A stretch of 64,000 nt of DNA from Raphanus sativus (Eukaryota > Streptophyta > Magnoliopsida > Brassicales > Brassicaceae). Positions 42,441-55,414 of the stretch are shown here, piece after piece. The notes below the pieces were generated by a model, which was not told the DNA's origin, ran no database searches, and was given only the letters and a program-made list of their open reading frames with translations. The stretch's first letter is position 1; each line of letters opens with the position of its first letter. Both the position numbers and the translations under genes were made by a program. The stretch covers positions 32,847,075 to 32,911,074 of the forward strand of contig NC_079514.1 in assembly GCF_000801105.2 (NCBI RefSeq). Reading direction: 5' to 3'.

Positions 42441-45400
42441 ATGGCAAGTGCACTCGGCTGGAGATTCGCTTCTTCTCATGGAAATGGCCTTGCCCCTAAC
42501 GACACCGTACTCACTTGTTTCTTTCTTTTACTGAACGTCTTCCAAGATATACTTTTTTTTTTTAAAGTTGTTTATGTTGCTTGGTCATGATCACAGGGGG
42601 ATGTGAAGATTCCAGATTCAGAGCCTCCAACTCCACACTCAAGCGCAAAGATGAATTTGAGGTAACGCAATTATGTGTTTGTCACTCACTGCAATCTTAG
42701 TTTAAGACTGCATTTGAAAATCACTGTTATCCTTTTAAATGGAAGCATTTAAGTAGAAAGGCACACCTATAAAGTGACTAGTATCTAACATTTCCCCCGT
42801 CACCTGCAGAGATCGTACAACCAGCATGGAAGATCCAGATGGGACGTTAGCAAGTGTTGCCCAATGCATTGAGCAGCTGCGCCAAGGTTCATCATCTGCA
42901 CAAGACAGAGAGTACTGCCTGAAACAGTTACTGGACCTTATAGAAATGCGTGAAAATGCATTCAGTGCTGTCGGATCTCACTCCCAAGCTGTGCCGGTAC
43001 TTGTCTCTCTTCTCCGATCAGGATCACTTGGAGTGAAGATACAAGCTGCAACCGTCTTGTGTTCACTCTGCAAGGAGAATGAACTTAGAGTTAAGGTGTT
43101 ACTCGGGGGATGCATTCCCCCATTGCTTGGTCTTCTCAAGTCTAGTTCAGTTGAAGGACAGATCGCTGCAGCAAAGACAATCTATGCTGTTTCTGAAGGT
43201 GGGGTGAAAGACCATGTTGGATCCAAAATATTTTCCACCGAGGGAGTTGTACCAGTTCTGTGGGACCAATTGCGCAGTGGAAACAAGAAAGGAGAGGTTG
43301 ATGGTTTGTTAACTGGTGCACTTAAGAACCTTTCTAGCACCACTGAAGGATTCTGGTCTGAAACAATTCGAGCTGGGGGAATGGATGTACTTGTGAAGCT
43401 GCTTACAAGCGGGAAGACAAGTACAGTATCTAATGTCTGCTTCCTTCTTGCTTGCATGATGATGGAGGATGCCTCTGTTTGCTCCAGTGTATTGACTGCG
43501 GACATTACAAAACAGCTTCTCAAGTTGTTAGGATCAGGCAATGAAGCCTCAGTAAGGGCAGAGGCTGCTGCTGCTCTCAAGTCACTTTCTGCTCAATCTA
43601 AAGAAGCAAAGCGAGAAATCGCTAATTCCAATGGTATTCCTATCTTGATAAATGCAACAATAGCTCCATCGAAAGAATTCATGCAAGGTGAACATGCGCA
43701 AGCATTACAAGAAAATGCAATGTGTGCCCTTGCCAATATTTCTGGTGGTTTGTCATATGTCATATCAAGCCTTGGTCAGAGTCTTGAATCTTGCTCCTCA
43801 CCTGCTCAAACTGCCGACACTCTCGGGGCTTTAGCTTCAGCCTTGATGATATATGATGGCAAAGCAGAAACGACCAGGGCATCAGATCCATTGGTCATTG
43901 AGCAGACTCTGCTGAAACAATTTAAGCCTCGTCTACCATTCCTTGTCCAAGAACGTACCATTGAAGCACTTGCAAGTTTGTATGGGAATTCCATACTCTC
44001 TGTTAGACTATCCAACTCGGATGCAAAACGTTTGCTTGTTGGTCTAATAACAATGGCAGCTAATGAGGTTCAAGATGAGCTTGTGAAGGCTCTTCTGATG
44101 CTGTGTAACCATGAAGGTAGCCTTTGGCATGCACTACAGGGCCGTGAAGGGATCCAATTACTGATATCTCTTCTGGGTCTTTCATCCGAACAGCAGCAAG
44201 AATGCGCTGTTGCGCTTCTTTGCCTTTTGTCTAACGAAAACGATGAAAGCAAGTGGGCCATCACTGCTGCTGGAGGTATTCCGCCACTTGTTCAGATTCT
44301 AGAGACAGGGTCTGCCAAAGCCAGGGAAGACTCTGCAACCATCCTTAGGAACTTGTGCAACCACAGCGAAGATATACGGGCTTGTGTTGAAAGTGCTGAT
44401 GCCGTCCCTGCTCTGTTATGGCTACTAAAGAACGGTAGTGCCAACGGTAAAGAAATTGCTGCCAAGACATTGAATCATTTGATTCATAAATCAGATACCG
44501 CAACGATCAGTCAGCTTACTGCTTTGCTGACCAGCGATCTACCTGAGTCTAAAATGTATGTTTTGGATGCCTTAAAAAGCATGCTTTCTGTGGTCCCGTT
44601 CAGTGACATGTTGCGTGAAGGCAGTGCGTCAAATGATGCTGTTGAGACCATGATCAAGTTGATGAGCTCCGCAAAAGAAGAAACTCAAGCAAATTCAGCC
44701 TCAGCTCTTGCAGCTATCTTTCAGACCAGAAAGGATTTGCGTGAGAGCGCCCTAGCCCTCAAAACTCTCTTATCGGCCATAAAACTCTTACATGTTGATT
44801 CTGAGAAGATCCTTGTTGACTCTTCCCGCTGTATGGCAGCAATTTTACTCTCAATCAAGGAGAATCGCGATGTTGCCATTGCTGCCAGAGAAGCATTGCC
44901 TACTCTGGTTTCACTTGCCAACTCTTCCGTTCTAGAAGTTGCTGAGCAAGGAATGTGCGCATTAGCAAATCTGATATTAGACAGTGAAGTTCAAGAGAAG
45001 GTCATAGTCGAAGACATTATTTTGTCAGCCACAAGAGTCTTACGTGAAGGAACAGTGTCTGGGAAGACACTTGCAGCTGCAGCAATTGCTCGCCTGCTAA
45101 GTCGTCACCGACTTAATTCTGCTTTGACAGATTCTGTGAACCGTGCTGGAACGGTGCTTGCTTTAGTGTCTCTTCTAGACTCTGCCGACGGAAGATCTGA
45201 TGCGATATCAGAGGCCCTAGATGCGCTTGCTATATTCTCGAGGTCAGGAGCTAATGGAAATGTAAAACCAGCTTGGGCTGTTTTGGCTGGATCTCCTAAC
45301 AGTATGGCACCAATAGTCTCATCTATAGTGAGTGTTGCCAATCCCTCTTTACAGGATAAAGCTATTGAAGTGTTGTCAAGACTTTGCCGAGATCAGCCTA

Positions 45401-48400
45401 TTGTTTTGGGAAACATGGTCAACAATGCCAGAGATTGCGTGTCATCTATAGCTAAAAGGGTGATAAATTCCAGGGACCCGAAAATTAAAATTGGTGGAGC
45501 TGCAATTATTATATGTGCAGCCAAAGTTAACGAGCAGAGGATGATAGAGAATCTGAATGAGACACAATTGTGTGCCAAGTTTGTTCAAGCACTTGTGCGG
45601 ATTCTAGATTCACCTCAGATATCTGTGCAAGATCAGGAAAAGAATGAGAGAGATAATATCTGCATATGCATTCATCCCAAAGAAAAGGTGGAAGATGAAG
45701 AAGAAGATGCAACAGAAAATAGGGAGGGTTCCACGGGGGAAACACTTATCTCTGGTGACAATTTAGCCATCTGGTTGCTATCGGTTCTTTCTTGTCACGA
45801 TGAAAAGAGCAGAGCAGTAATATTGGAGTCAGAAGGGATCGAGTTGATTACTGATAGAATAGGCAACCGTTTTCTCCAGGTATTATTTAAAAGACAAATT
45901 ACGAATTAGTGCTAGTATTTTACACTCTTGAGTCATTTGGCTACGTTAGGTTGTCCTTATGTTGTTTTATCTGCTAATACTTTAATACATTTCAGGCTGA
46001 TAATGGAGAAGACACCAACATTTGGGTCTGCGCTTTACTGCTAGCCATACTTTTCCAGGACAGAGAAATCACGCGCGCAAATGCAACGATGAAAGCTGTT
46101 CCAGTGCTTTCAAATCTTGTGAAGTCAGAGGAATATGCAGACAGATATTTTGCAGCACAAGCTCTATCTAGTCTTGTCTGTAATGGTAGTCGCGGAACTC
46201 TTCTATCTGTTGCAAACTCAGGTGCTGCGGCTGGGTTCATATCTTTGCTTGGCTGTTCTGATGATGACATAAAAGAACTTCTGCAGCTGTCACAGGAGTT
46301 CATGTTAGTGCGTTACCCAGACCAAGTTGCCCTTGAGAGGCTTTTTCGAGTTGAAGATATCAGAGTTGGGGCTACTTCACGAAAGGCGATTCCCTTACTC
46401 GTTGATCTTCTTAAACCAATTCCAGACCGCCCCGGTGCTCCACTACTTTCACTTAATCTTCTAACTCAGCTTGCTGGAGACTGTCCACAAAACATGATTG
46501 TCATGGTAGAGTCAGGTGCTCTTGAGGGCCTCTCGAAATATCTTTCTCTTGGACCTAAGGATGAGCAAGAGGAAGCTGCAACAGTTCTTTTAGGCATCTT
46601 ATTTAGCAGTGCTGAAATTCGAAGGCACGAGTCAGCATTTGGCGCTGTCAGCCAGCTTGTAGCAGTTCTGCGACTAGGGGGAAGAGGAGCAAGGTACAGT
46701 GCCGCCAAGGCATTGGATAGCCTCTTTACTGCCGACCATATAAGAAATGCAGAGTCTTCTAGACAAGCTGTTCAGCCATTGGTAGAAATTCTCAACACTG
46801 GTTCGGAGAGGGAGCAACATGCTGCTATTGCTGCACTTGTTAGGCTGTTGAGTGATAATCCATCTCGGGCATTGGCAGTCGCAGATGTGGAGATGAATGC
46901 GGTGGATGTCCTCTGCAGGATCCTTTCTTCAAACTGTTCGATGGAGCTGAAGGGGGATGCAGCAGAATTATGTTATGTTCTTTTTGCAAATACAAGGATT
47001 AGGTCTACGGTTGCTGCAGCGCGTTGTGTTGAGCCTCTAGTCTCTCTTCTTGTGAGTGAATTCAGCCCTGCACAGCATTCCGTGGTGCGGGCACTGGACA
47101 AGCTTGTCGATGATGAACAACTGGCTGAACTAGTTGCGGCGCATGGTGCTGTGGTTCCTCTTGTTGGCCTTCTCTATGGTAAAAACTATGTGCTTCATGA
47201 GGCTATATCTAGGGCTCTAGTAAAGCTAGGTAAGGACAGGCCTGCATGTAAACTGGAAATGGTGAAAACTGGAGTTATTGATTGCGTACTTGATATTCTC
47301 CATGAAGCTCCGGATTTTCTTTGCGCTGCATTTTCAGAACTACTTCGCATCCTTACAAATAACGCTACTATTGCCAAGGGCCAATCTGCTGCAAAAGTGG
47401 TGGAGCCTCTTTTCAATTTGCTGACTAGGTTGGAGTTTGGACCTGACGGGCAGCACAGTGCGCTACAAGTTCTAGTAAATATCTTAGAACATCCACAATG
47501 CCGAGCTGATTATACACTTTCTCCGCACCAAGTGATTGAGCCGCTAATCCCACTGCTGGATTCTACATCCCCGGCAGTACAGCAATTGGCAGCTGAACTT
47601 CTGTCTCATCTGCTCTTCGAGGAGCATCTGCAGAAGGATCCATTAACACAACATGTGATTGGTCCTTTAATCCATGTTCTTGGATCTGGCATACACCTAT
47701 TGCAGCAGAGAGCCGTGAAAGCTCTCGTTGGCCTTGCTCTAACATGGCCAAATGAAATTGCTAAAGAAGGTGGTGTGAGTGAGCTGTCCAAGGTGATACT
47801 GCAAGCTGATCCATCGGTTTCGAATGTATTATGGGAGTCCGCAGCATCAATTTTGGTAATCATCTTGCAATTTAGCTCCGAATTTTACCTGGAAGTTCCT
47901 GTTGCTGTTCTTGTAAGACTGCTACGCTCTGGGTCTGAAAATACAGTGGTTGGTGCACTTAACACTCTTCTAGTGTTGGAAAGTGACGATGGAACCAGTG
48001 CCGAATCCATGGCTGAAAGCGGAGCCATAGAAGCGCTACTTGATCTTCTAAGGTCTCATCAGTGTGAGGACACAGCAGCGAGACTGCTGGAGGTACTTCT
48101 CAACAACGTGAAGATCAGAAATTCAAAAGCCACCAAGACTGCAATATTACCCTTGTCCCAGTACCTCTTGGATCCACAGACTCAAGCTCAACAGGCGCGA
48201 TTACTGGCAACTTTGGCTCTAGGTGATCTTTTCCAAAACGAGGCACTCGCTAGAAGCACCGACGCAGCTTCTGCTTGCCGTGCTTTAGTCAATGTCCTTG
48301 AAGAACAGCCCACAGAAGAAATGAAAGTAGTGGCTATATGTGCTCTGCAAAACCTTGTTATGCATAGCCGGTCAAACAAAAGAGCAGTTGCCGAGGCAGG

Positions 48401-49528
48401 TGGGGTACAGGTCGTCTTAGATCTGATCAGTTCCAGTGACCCGGATACATCTGTTCAGGCTGCAATGTTCGTAAAACTACTATTCTCTAATCACACTGTG
48501 CAAGAGTACGCATCTAGCGAGACCGTCAGAGCAATAACTGGTGAGAAAATAATCTCCTTACCTTCTTTATCGTTTCCATCTGCTCTATCTTATTACTCAT
48601 CTTATATTAACCTTTCTTTACTTTCCTACTAATTTGCAGCTGCTATTGAGAAGGACTTATGGGCCTCCGGAACCGTGAATGACGAGTATCTAAAAGCTTT
48701 AAACTCTTTGTTTAACAACTTCCCGCGTCTAAGAGCCACTGAGCCTGCAACACTAAGTATACCACATCTAGTTACATCCCTCAAGACAGGGTCAGAGGCA
48801 ACTCAAGAAGCTGCCTTGGATGCCCTGTTTCTTCTCAGACAAGCTTGGTCAGCGTGTCCAGCCGAAGTTTCTAGGGCCCAATCGGTTGCTGCTGCAGACG
48901 CCATCCCTTTACTTCAGTACCTAATCCAATCAGGTCCTCCACGGTTCCAGGAGAAAGCTGAATTCCTCTTGCAGTGTTTGCCAGGTACTCTTGTGGTCAC
49001 GATCAAACGCGGTAACAACATGAAACAATCCGTTGGTAACCCGAGCGTGTTTTGTAAGATAACACTCGGTAACACTCCTCCAAGACAAACCAAGGTATGA
49101 AATGAATCATTCCCCCTTACCTCAGCTTGCTGTAACTAGTAATTTCCGAGAAACTAACTAAATTTATCGTTCTGTTTATTCAGGTTATATCGACTGGTCC
49201 AAATCCAGAGTGGGACGAGAGTTTCTCATGGTCATTTGAGAGCCCTCCCAAAGGTCAAAAGCTCCACATTTCATGCAAGAACAAGAGCAAAATGGGAAAG
49301 GTAATTATATCCATCAAACTTAACTCATATTCAACAGCTTCAAATGTTTGCAGAATCAGTGGCTTATGGGATCTGTTTTTGTTTATGCAGAGTTCATTTG
49401 GGAAAGTAACAATCCAAATCGATCGAGTGGTAATGCTGGGAGCAGTTGCAGGTGAATACAGTTTGTTACCAGAGAGCAAAAGTGGCCCCAGAAACCTTGA
49501 AATTGAATTCCAGTGGTCTAACAAGTAA
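42441..49528 (+). CDS. CSI1: CELLULOSE SYNTHASE INTERACTIVE 1 (armadillo-repeat and C2 protein)
   Basis: Coding exons: 42441-42506, 42597-42661, 42810-45879, 45996-48540, 48640-49094, 49184-49300 and 49391-49528. All have GT/AG borders and matching phases, giving about 2151 aa, the size I recall for Arabidopsis CSI1/POM2 (At2g22125). CSI1 links plasma-membrane cellulose synthase complexes to cortical microtubules and steers microfibril deposition. The short N-terminus (MASALGWRF) is followed by armadillo-type helical repeats through most of exons 3-5 (for example [32 protein letters not shown]). A C2 domain starts near residue 2030 ([15 protein letters not shown]) and ends [10 protein letters not shown]. 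An acidic insert ([11 protein letters not shown]) lies near the end of exon 3. No stop or frameshift was found; the gene appears functional. Confidence 0.95.
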
Positions 49529-50218
49529 AAACATCACTTTATTTTATACTCTTTTGTTTTTTGAGGGCGAGAGTTCTTCAATCAAAACTAGTTTTTTGGC
49601 CAATTTTTTCTGTTTTTGTTTTGATTATTGTAATGCTACTATGTATAGTTTGTATTGTATTGTAATGTTTTGGTGATTTACAACTATATTTTAATCATCT
49701 TTCTAACTGTTTGTTAGTGATTCAATTCATTTTATAACGTTTTTGTTGTCTTTTCTCATCCTATCTCTCTCTAATTTCTCTAAAAAATTAGTTTTGTTTT
49801 TTATGGTCAAATAACCCTTTATATTCTATTTCTTTAAAACAGTTAGCTAGAAAATGAACGTAACTACTTTGCAACATGCATTTCCCAATATGCATATTAG
49901 TTTGCTTGTTTCACGTTAATTGGAAAAAAACTATAACAAACTCTTTTTTTTTTGCATTTTAGGAAAATTTGGTTTGTCCAAAATTGTAGGGCATATGACG
50001 GACCAAAACTTCCCACGTCAGCTTCACATATATGTTTTTAATTTTAATTTTATAGGGATAATTACTTTTTAAAAAATGAATGCTGAATGGGAAATGAATT
50101 GCAGTTCACACTCTTGCATGAGACTGCTTTTTATCTGCGCTTCCTAAGTCTATTTTTAAACTATATTAGTAGTTGGGACAGATTAGTTGTCCATTTTCTT
50201 ACATTCATATCACCAACT
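49529..50218. other. CSI1 3' UTR and PLAT gene promoter
   Basis: No additional gene seen. The downstream half should contain the first PLAT gene's promoter, though no clear TATA box stood out. Confidence 0.45.
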
Positions 50219-50863
50219 ATGGCTGGCCGTGACGTTCTCCTCCTCTCCCTCCTCGTCATCATCACCCTTTCTGTCGTTGCATTCGCCGTAAGTTCCCTAA
50301 ATCTCATCTCTAGACTATGACTTTTCTAATCCATCTGCACTAGACTAGTATTCATGATACATAAACTAATGTTCCTTCCTTTTACTATTTTCTTAATTTG
50401 GCAGGACCATGAACCACACTGCGTCTACACATTCTACATCGAAACCGGACCGGTGGACAGTGCCGGCACAGATTCTATCATAAGCGTTAAAATCTCCGAC
50501 AATTCGGGACAGGACATTGATATCCCAGACATAGTGACATGGGGTGGGTTAATGGGACCAAGTTACGACTACTTCGAGAGAGGCAATTTGGACATTTTCA
50601 GTGGTAAGGCGCAGTGTCTTCCTAGCCCAGTCTGTTCACTGAGTCTGACCTCAGACGGCTCCGGCGTTTACCCGGCCTGGTTTGTTAACTACGTGGACGT
50701 CACGACGGTCAGTGTTCATCTTAAGAGTGAACATCAATACTTCGATGTGGAGCAATGGCTTGCGACTGATACGCCGCCGTATAATCTCACTGCCGTGCGG
50801 AACAACTGCCAGGTTTCTCCTATCGGTAGGGTCGGGTCTGAGATCCGGAAGAGTCTCTCCTAG
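50219..50863 (+). CDS. PLAT/LH2-domain secreted protein, diverged paralogue
   Basis: Two exons, 50219-50287 (23 aa) and 50405-50863, total 175 aa. Exon 1 is a hydrophobic signal peptide (RDVLLLSLLVIITLSVVAFA). The mature part is a PLAT beta-sandwich with the family motifs CVYTFYIETG, DSIISVKI, GLMGPSYDYFERGNLDIFSG, CLPSPVCSLSLTSDGSG, WFVNYVDVTT and VEQWLATD. Plant PLAT proteins are ER-associated or secreted stress proteins that promote abiotic-stress tolerance and growth. It differs from the gene at 55415-56164 at several otherwise invariant positions (IDIPDIVTW where the other has IGIRNLEAW, and no LRESVGRV), so it looks like a diverging tandem copy. The intact frame and splice sites suggest it is still functional. 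Confidence 0.88.
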
Positions 50864-52390
50864 GATCGTGTTGTAAATCAATGTGTGGGAGATTTGTGTT
50901 AACGTATGGTTGCAATGCCGATAATGTAAACGATCCGATCGAATAAAAGTGTCATGTTTACAAAAAAAAAAAGAAGAATAAAAGTGTCATCTCTGAACAT
51001 TTGATAGAGTAATGTAAAATGATCTGATCGAATAAAATCATACATATATGAACATGTGATTGCAATAAGAAGAGTCAATGTCTGCATCTAATGATTTAAT
51101 CTGTTCATCTTTTGTTCATGGTTCTTGTTGTCGCAATGGTCTTACTCAAGTTCTCAACCTACATATACTGAGCACTCCCAATGGAAAGTTCTTATCAAAA
51201 GTTTTTTAATATACATATATGTGTATGTATATATTAAGAAACTTTTTATAAGAACCTCTTAGATGAGCAAGATTTTTTTTTTTGTTCAAGATTAATGGGA
51301 GGTTTTTGGCGTGAGAGATTTGGTTCTCTCTCTCCTCTGTTTTATCTATATTTTTTTAATGTTTTAATGCTTAGATATTTTTTTTTAGATATCATTGTTG
51401 GAGGTGCTTTTGGAATAGCTCAACTAAATGTTTTGAAAGTATAAAGGGTTTTTTTACATTGACACTTCTACGGTGGGATTAAGAGCATGTCCAGCGCTTA
51501 AAAAACTCTTTTGGATTTCTCAAAAATTACTATTATTATTGTAATAAAGTTTTAAGTTTTCGAGTTTTTTAAAAAGTGACCATTCATCATAAAAAGTTTG
51601 GCATATGGATATCTGATGGAGCTCCGAAAATGTATGATTTGATAACTTTTTTTTTTGTCACAATGTCTTAATATCTTGTTATGATTTGATAACTTAAATT
51701 TCTATATTCTCTACTTGTTTTTAAGATGCTCTTTGAGAAACATGTGTGCATGCTCTAGGAAATGATGTTGCGGATATGTTAGTGCATTTTCTGATTTATG
51801 TTGGCCAATGGATGATCTTTACGGTCTTGCATTTGGTTTGTGTTGTAGGTTATTTGTGCTGTCAAGTACTCTTAACATTGAAGTAAATTAATAGTCATAT
51901 TTTCCCTAAATTTATCATTAAGTTATTATGTGTAGACAGTAAAGTTCAAAAAAATGTTTTTGCTAAATTAATATAAAACTAAACATAATTCATCTGATGA
52001 AATTTGTGAAGCCAATTCCATTTAGACCGGAAAACACCAATCTTGGTATAATTTTATAATTTTCTTGTTGGAGTAATTTTGAAAGACAAAGAAGTTTAAG
52101 GCAGAAGGTTTCAACCTAATCCTACCAAGTTATGGATAAATATACATAATAGATTTAAGAGTTATCTAAAGTTATGATATCTAATAAGATTAAGATAAAC
52201 ACAAACTCTATATAAGTAGATGTCAAGGTGTGACATACTTTAATAGAGTTTGGAGATTGAGAACTTGAATTTTGAGTTATTTTCTCAAGTTAATAATAAG
52301 TGAGTTATACTTAATCGATCTTTGATCTCTAGATTTCTTTCAATAATTAGAATTCCCAAAATAACATCATCTTACTATTTTTTTTTTTTT
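50864..52390. other. Intergenic with probable MITE remnants
   Basis: No gene recognised. Two MITE-like units: about 51173-51406 (GAGCACTCCCAATGG ... GTTGGAGGTGCTTTT) and about 51482-51757 (AGAGCATGTCCAGCG ... GCATGCTCT). Their inverted ends are short and no target duplications were confirmed. Confidence 0.4.
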
Positions 52391-52495
52391 GTCATCGACT
52401 TTTACAGACTCAAACAGACTCTGTAAACCAAAACGGTAGCTCTGCATCTATGTGCACAACAAAGAACGTTTGTTTCCTAGCACTACGTGCTAAAC
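52391..52495 (-). mobile_element. LINE 3'-end fragment (about 105 bp)
   Basis: CATCATCTTACTATTTTTTT occurs on both sides (52375-52394 and 52496-52515). The fragment starts with a T run and, on the minus strand, encodes the last residues of a LINE ORF2 RNase H (HIDAELPFWF-like) followed by a GATGAC-A(n) end. A heavily 5'-truncated LINE insertion. Confidence 0.7.
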
Positions 52496-52515
52496 CATCA
52501 TCTTACTATTTTTTT

Positions 52516-53010
52516 GTGATAGTATACACCAAATGTTTGATGTAACACTGTTCATCTTAAATAATCTATATTTTATTTTAGTTAACAATATAATTAAATT
52601 AGTGTTATTAGTTAGTTCAAAACTTTTAGAACAAATATATGATACTATTTTATATTTTTCATTTAGAAAAAAACTTAACATATAAAATTTTATATTTTAA
52701 AATACCAAAATCTATAAAAAAATATTTAATTAATTTCATTTAACTTAATAATATTAAAATTATGTTTATAAAAAAATAAAATGTTTATTTTAAAAATAAA
52801 TTTTATAACTAATGCATATATAATACTTTGTATTATACAACTAGAATCTATAGTTAATAGATTTATATCATTTAAAAAAACTATTCATATTAAAATATAG
52901 TTTAATATATATAATTATAATTAAAATTTATTTTCTATAACAATTTTATAAAATATTATATATATTATAAATATTTATTATCCAGAGATAAATAAATAAA
53001 TTATGTATTG
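52516..53010. other. AT-rich intergenic stretch
   Basis: Very AT-rich; nothing recognised. Confidence 0.5.
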
Positions 53011-53118
53011 CCAGGACACGACCGTCTTTTGTTGTTCACATGGATGCAGAGTTGCCGGCATGGTTTTCAGAGACCGGATGAGAGTGTGTTTGTTTTTCTG
53101 CTGATGACAAAAAAAAAG
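53011..53118 (+). mobile_element. LINE 3'-end fragment (about 108 bp)
   Basis: AAATTATGTATTG flanks it at 52998-53010 and 53119-53131. The insert ends GCTGATGAC-A(n) and encodes the same RNase H tail (HMDAELPAWFSETG) as the fragments at 52391 and 57057, here on the plus strand. Three insertions of one LINE family have therefore hit this interval. Confidence 0.75.
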
Positions 53119-53168
53119 AAATTATGTATTGTATAATGATTTTATATGATACTTTTACATATGAAACA

Positions 53169-54560
53169 TTTTTTTTTTAAATATAGATATATATTAATCT
53201 CCACCCGAAAAACGGGAATTCTCAGATCCGGTTACAAACAGACTTTGAACAAAATTTCTAAAGTCAAACTATGACAAACTAGCTTCGCCCGCCCACTAAA
53301 CCCGGCACAATCCACTAATCCGTCTTTCGAAATCTTTTAGAATTTGGTTGCCGTTCTCACCTTAGACGAGAGCCACAAGAAGGTGAGGTTCTCCGAGAGA
53401 TCTCAGATGCCGGGACTTCCAATGTCGTCTCTGGTGCTAGCTAGCTTCCAATGGACTCCACCGTATTCATAACCTTCACTGGCTATGAAGCTCTAGACGA
53501 CAATAGTGGAAGGTTCCGAATACGTACCTCGAAGCCTTGCAATCACATCAAAGCCGGGCTTGTACGCAACGTCACGCAATGTTTGAAACCGCCTCCAACC
53601 GAGCAAGGACTCTGCTATCGCCGCCGCCGAACAACCTAAATACAAACCGGAGTTGATAGACCGCTGCACCATCACACACTGCTGGACCAAGCCTGTAGAA
53701 GAGCCGAATAATCACAACCACTAGACCTCAAAGAGACTCTAGCGTCGGGAAGTTGCAATTAACCCATGAAGCACCGAGAACCACTCGCTCCATATGACCA
53801 AAGGAGAGAGAAAGGAACACGCCATGGTCAGCTCCTGAGAACCAGAAGACTGTCGACTCATTGAGGCGCCAACACATCACAAAGAAAGTTGACGCCAGGA
53901 CAAAGTAGTCTCTGTGACATCCTTCGCGACGACACGCCAGAGAGAGCAAAGTGAGAGGAGCCGCGACCGGAGCAGAACAAAGTGGAGGCACCATATCACA
54001 ACTGTAGCAGAAGCCATAGACGACTCGCTACGAGCCATGAGTCAAGAAGCACACATGCCGTAATCAGAACCGAAGACCTGACACGCGACGGGATCTGGAG
54101 CTCTGGACACGCCCTTGTGGAGAGCCCACTCGGAACCACCTGGGAGACAGCGTCGTGAAGCACTTCCGACGAGACGCCAAGCGAAAGTAACATTCACGCG
54201 CCACCGCCCCACTCCGCCGGAGATAGAAGATGATACGTTGAAGAACAGATCCGGAGTGGAGGAGCTGCTACCCAAGGTCACGCGCCGCCTAACCTCTGAA
54301 GACCAGGAGACTCGCCTCACCTTCACTCCAGAGACAAACATCTTCCTCAACCCGAAGACCCTCATGAGCAGGCCGACGGAGGAGCGGAGAGACCAGAACC
54401 ACCAGAGGGAGTAGCATATTGACGAGGTCTGGAAGTAAGAGGACTAGCAAGAGACAAACGAGGAGGAAGGAGAGAAAGGAGCCTCCGACGCCGACGAGAA
54501 AAGCCGACGCCGGAGTTAACGGAGGAGACAAGTTTTTAGAGAGAGGCTAGAGGGTTTGGA
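53169..54560 (-). mobile_element. GC-rich noncoding retroposon, about 1.4 kb
   Basis: Starts with a T run (53169-53178), giving a poly(A) end on the minus strand, and has a sharp shift to GC-rich sequence ending near 54560 with a CT-rich 5' leader on the minus strand (CTCTAGCCTCTCTCTAAAAA). Several medium open frames occur on both strands, none recognisable. I could not find an exact target duplication, so the right boundary is approximate. Confidence 0.45.
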
Positions 54561-55414
54561 GTTACGTCGACCTATTTTTCTTTTAACATTTATTATTTAC
54601 TAATCATTTGTAATAACTACAGTAAGAAATAATCCACATACTGCTAGTTGCTACTGCTCTATTATAAGTAATACAAATTAAGGCACATTATATTTTTACT
54701 CCTGTCCTATTTCCCATCTTCAACAATATTAGAGCTAATTTTTATCATCTCTAGTTTTCTCACCATTGTTATCTATTTAACTGATCTTTAGTGGATTTTA
54801 CTTAAATGTGATATATGTATAATCCAACATCCGGTTTTGAACTTCAAACCTATATAAAGTGGATAAACTTTTTTAAAAGAATTGATTTTACTGCATAATT
54901 CAAACCTATAATCAGCCTCCATGGCTGCGTCTTTGAAAAGAGCCTTGAACCAATATATTTATTTCTTGTTAATGAGATCCGAGAGACAGCCATGTGAAGA
55001 TCTGGTACCGCAGACCAAACCTAAAGATCCATCACTTTAATATTAAATGTTAATATTGTGGGGAGAAAATTAACACTTTAGTTTGTTAATGATGACTTAG
55101 TTCATAATGAAGGGTCTAGGGCCCTTTGTATATGTTTGGTAAAGATTTGACATCATCATAAATCATAATATTCTAACTTCGAACGTTTTAGTTCATCAAA
55201 ACTAAAATACATTATCAAGTGATTATCTCTTAATGGGCCCTCTCTTAATCCCTCAAAATGCAGTCTTAAATCAAAGATAACTGATTACTTCTTACAGAAC
55301 CAAAAAAAACTGAATATTTATTCGATCGAATCATTTTTCTTTATTGGCATCACACGTTCACAAGACGACATAGAACAAGTCTCCAAGACACTCAACATCC
55401 ATTCATTCATTGCT
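54561..55414. other. Intergenic, PLAT gene 3' flank
   Basis: AT-rich; no gene seen. Confidence 0.45.

Noticed and set aside
54042..54365. 107-codon minus-strand open frame
   Set aside because: Part of a GC-rich retroposon; no recognisable domain.
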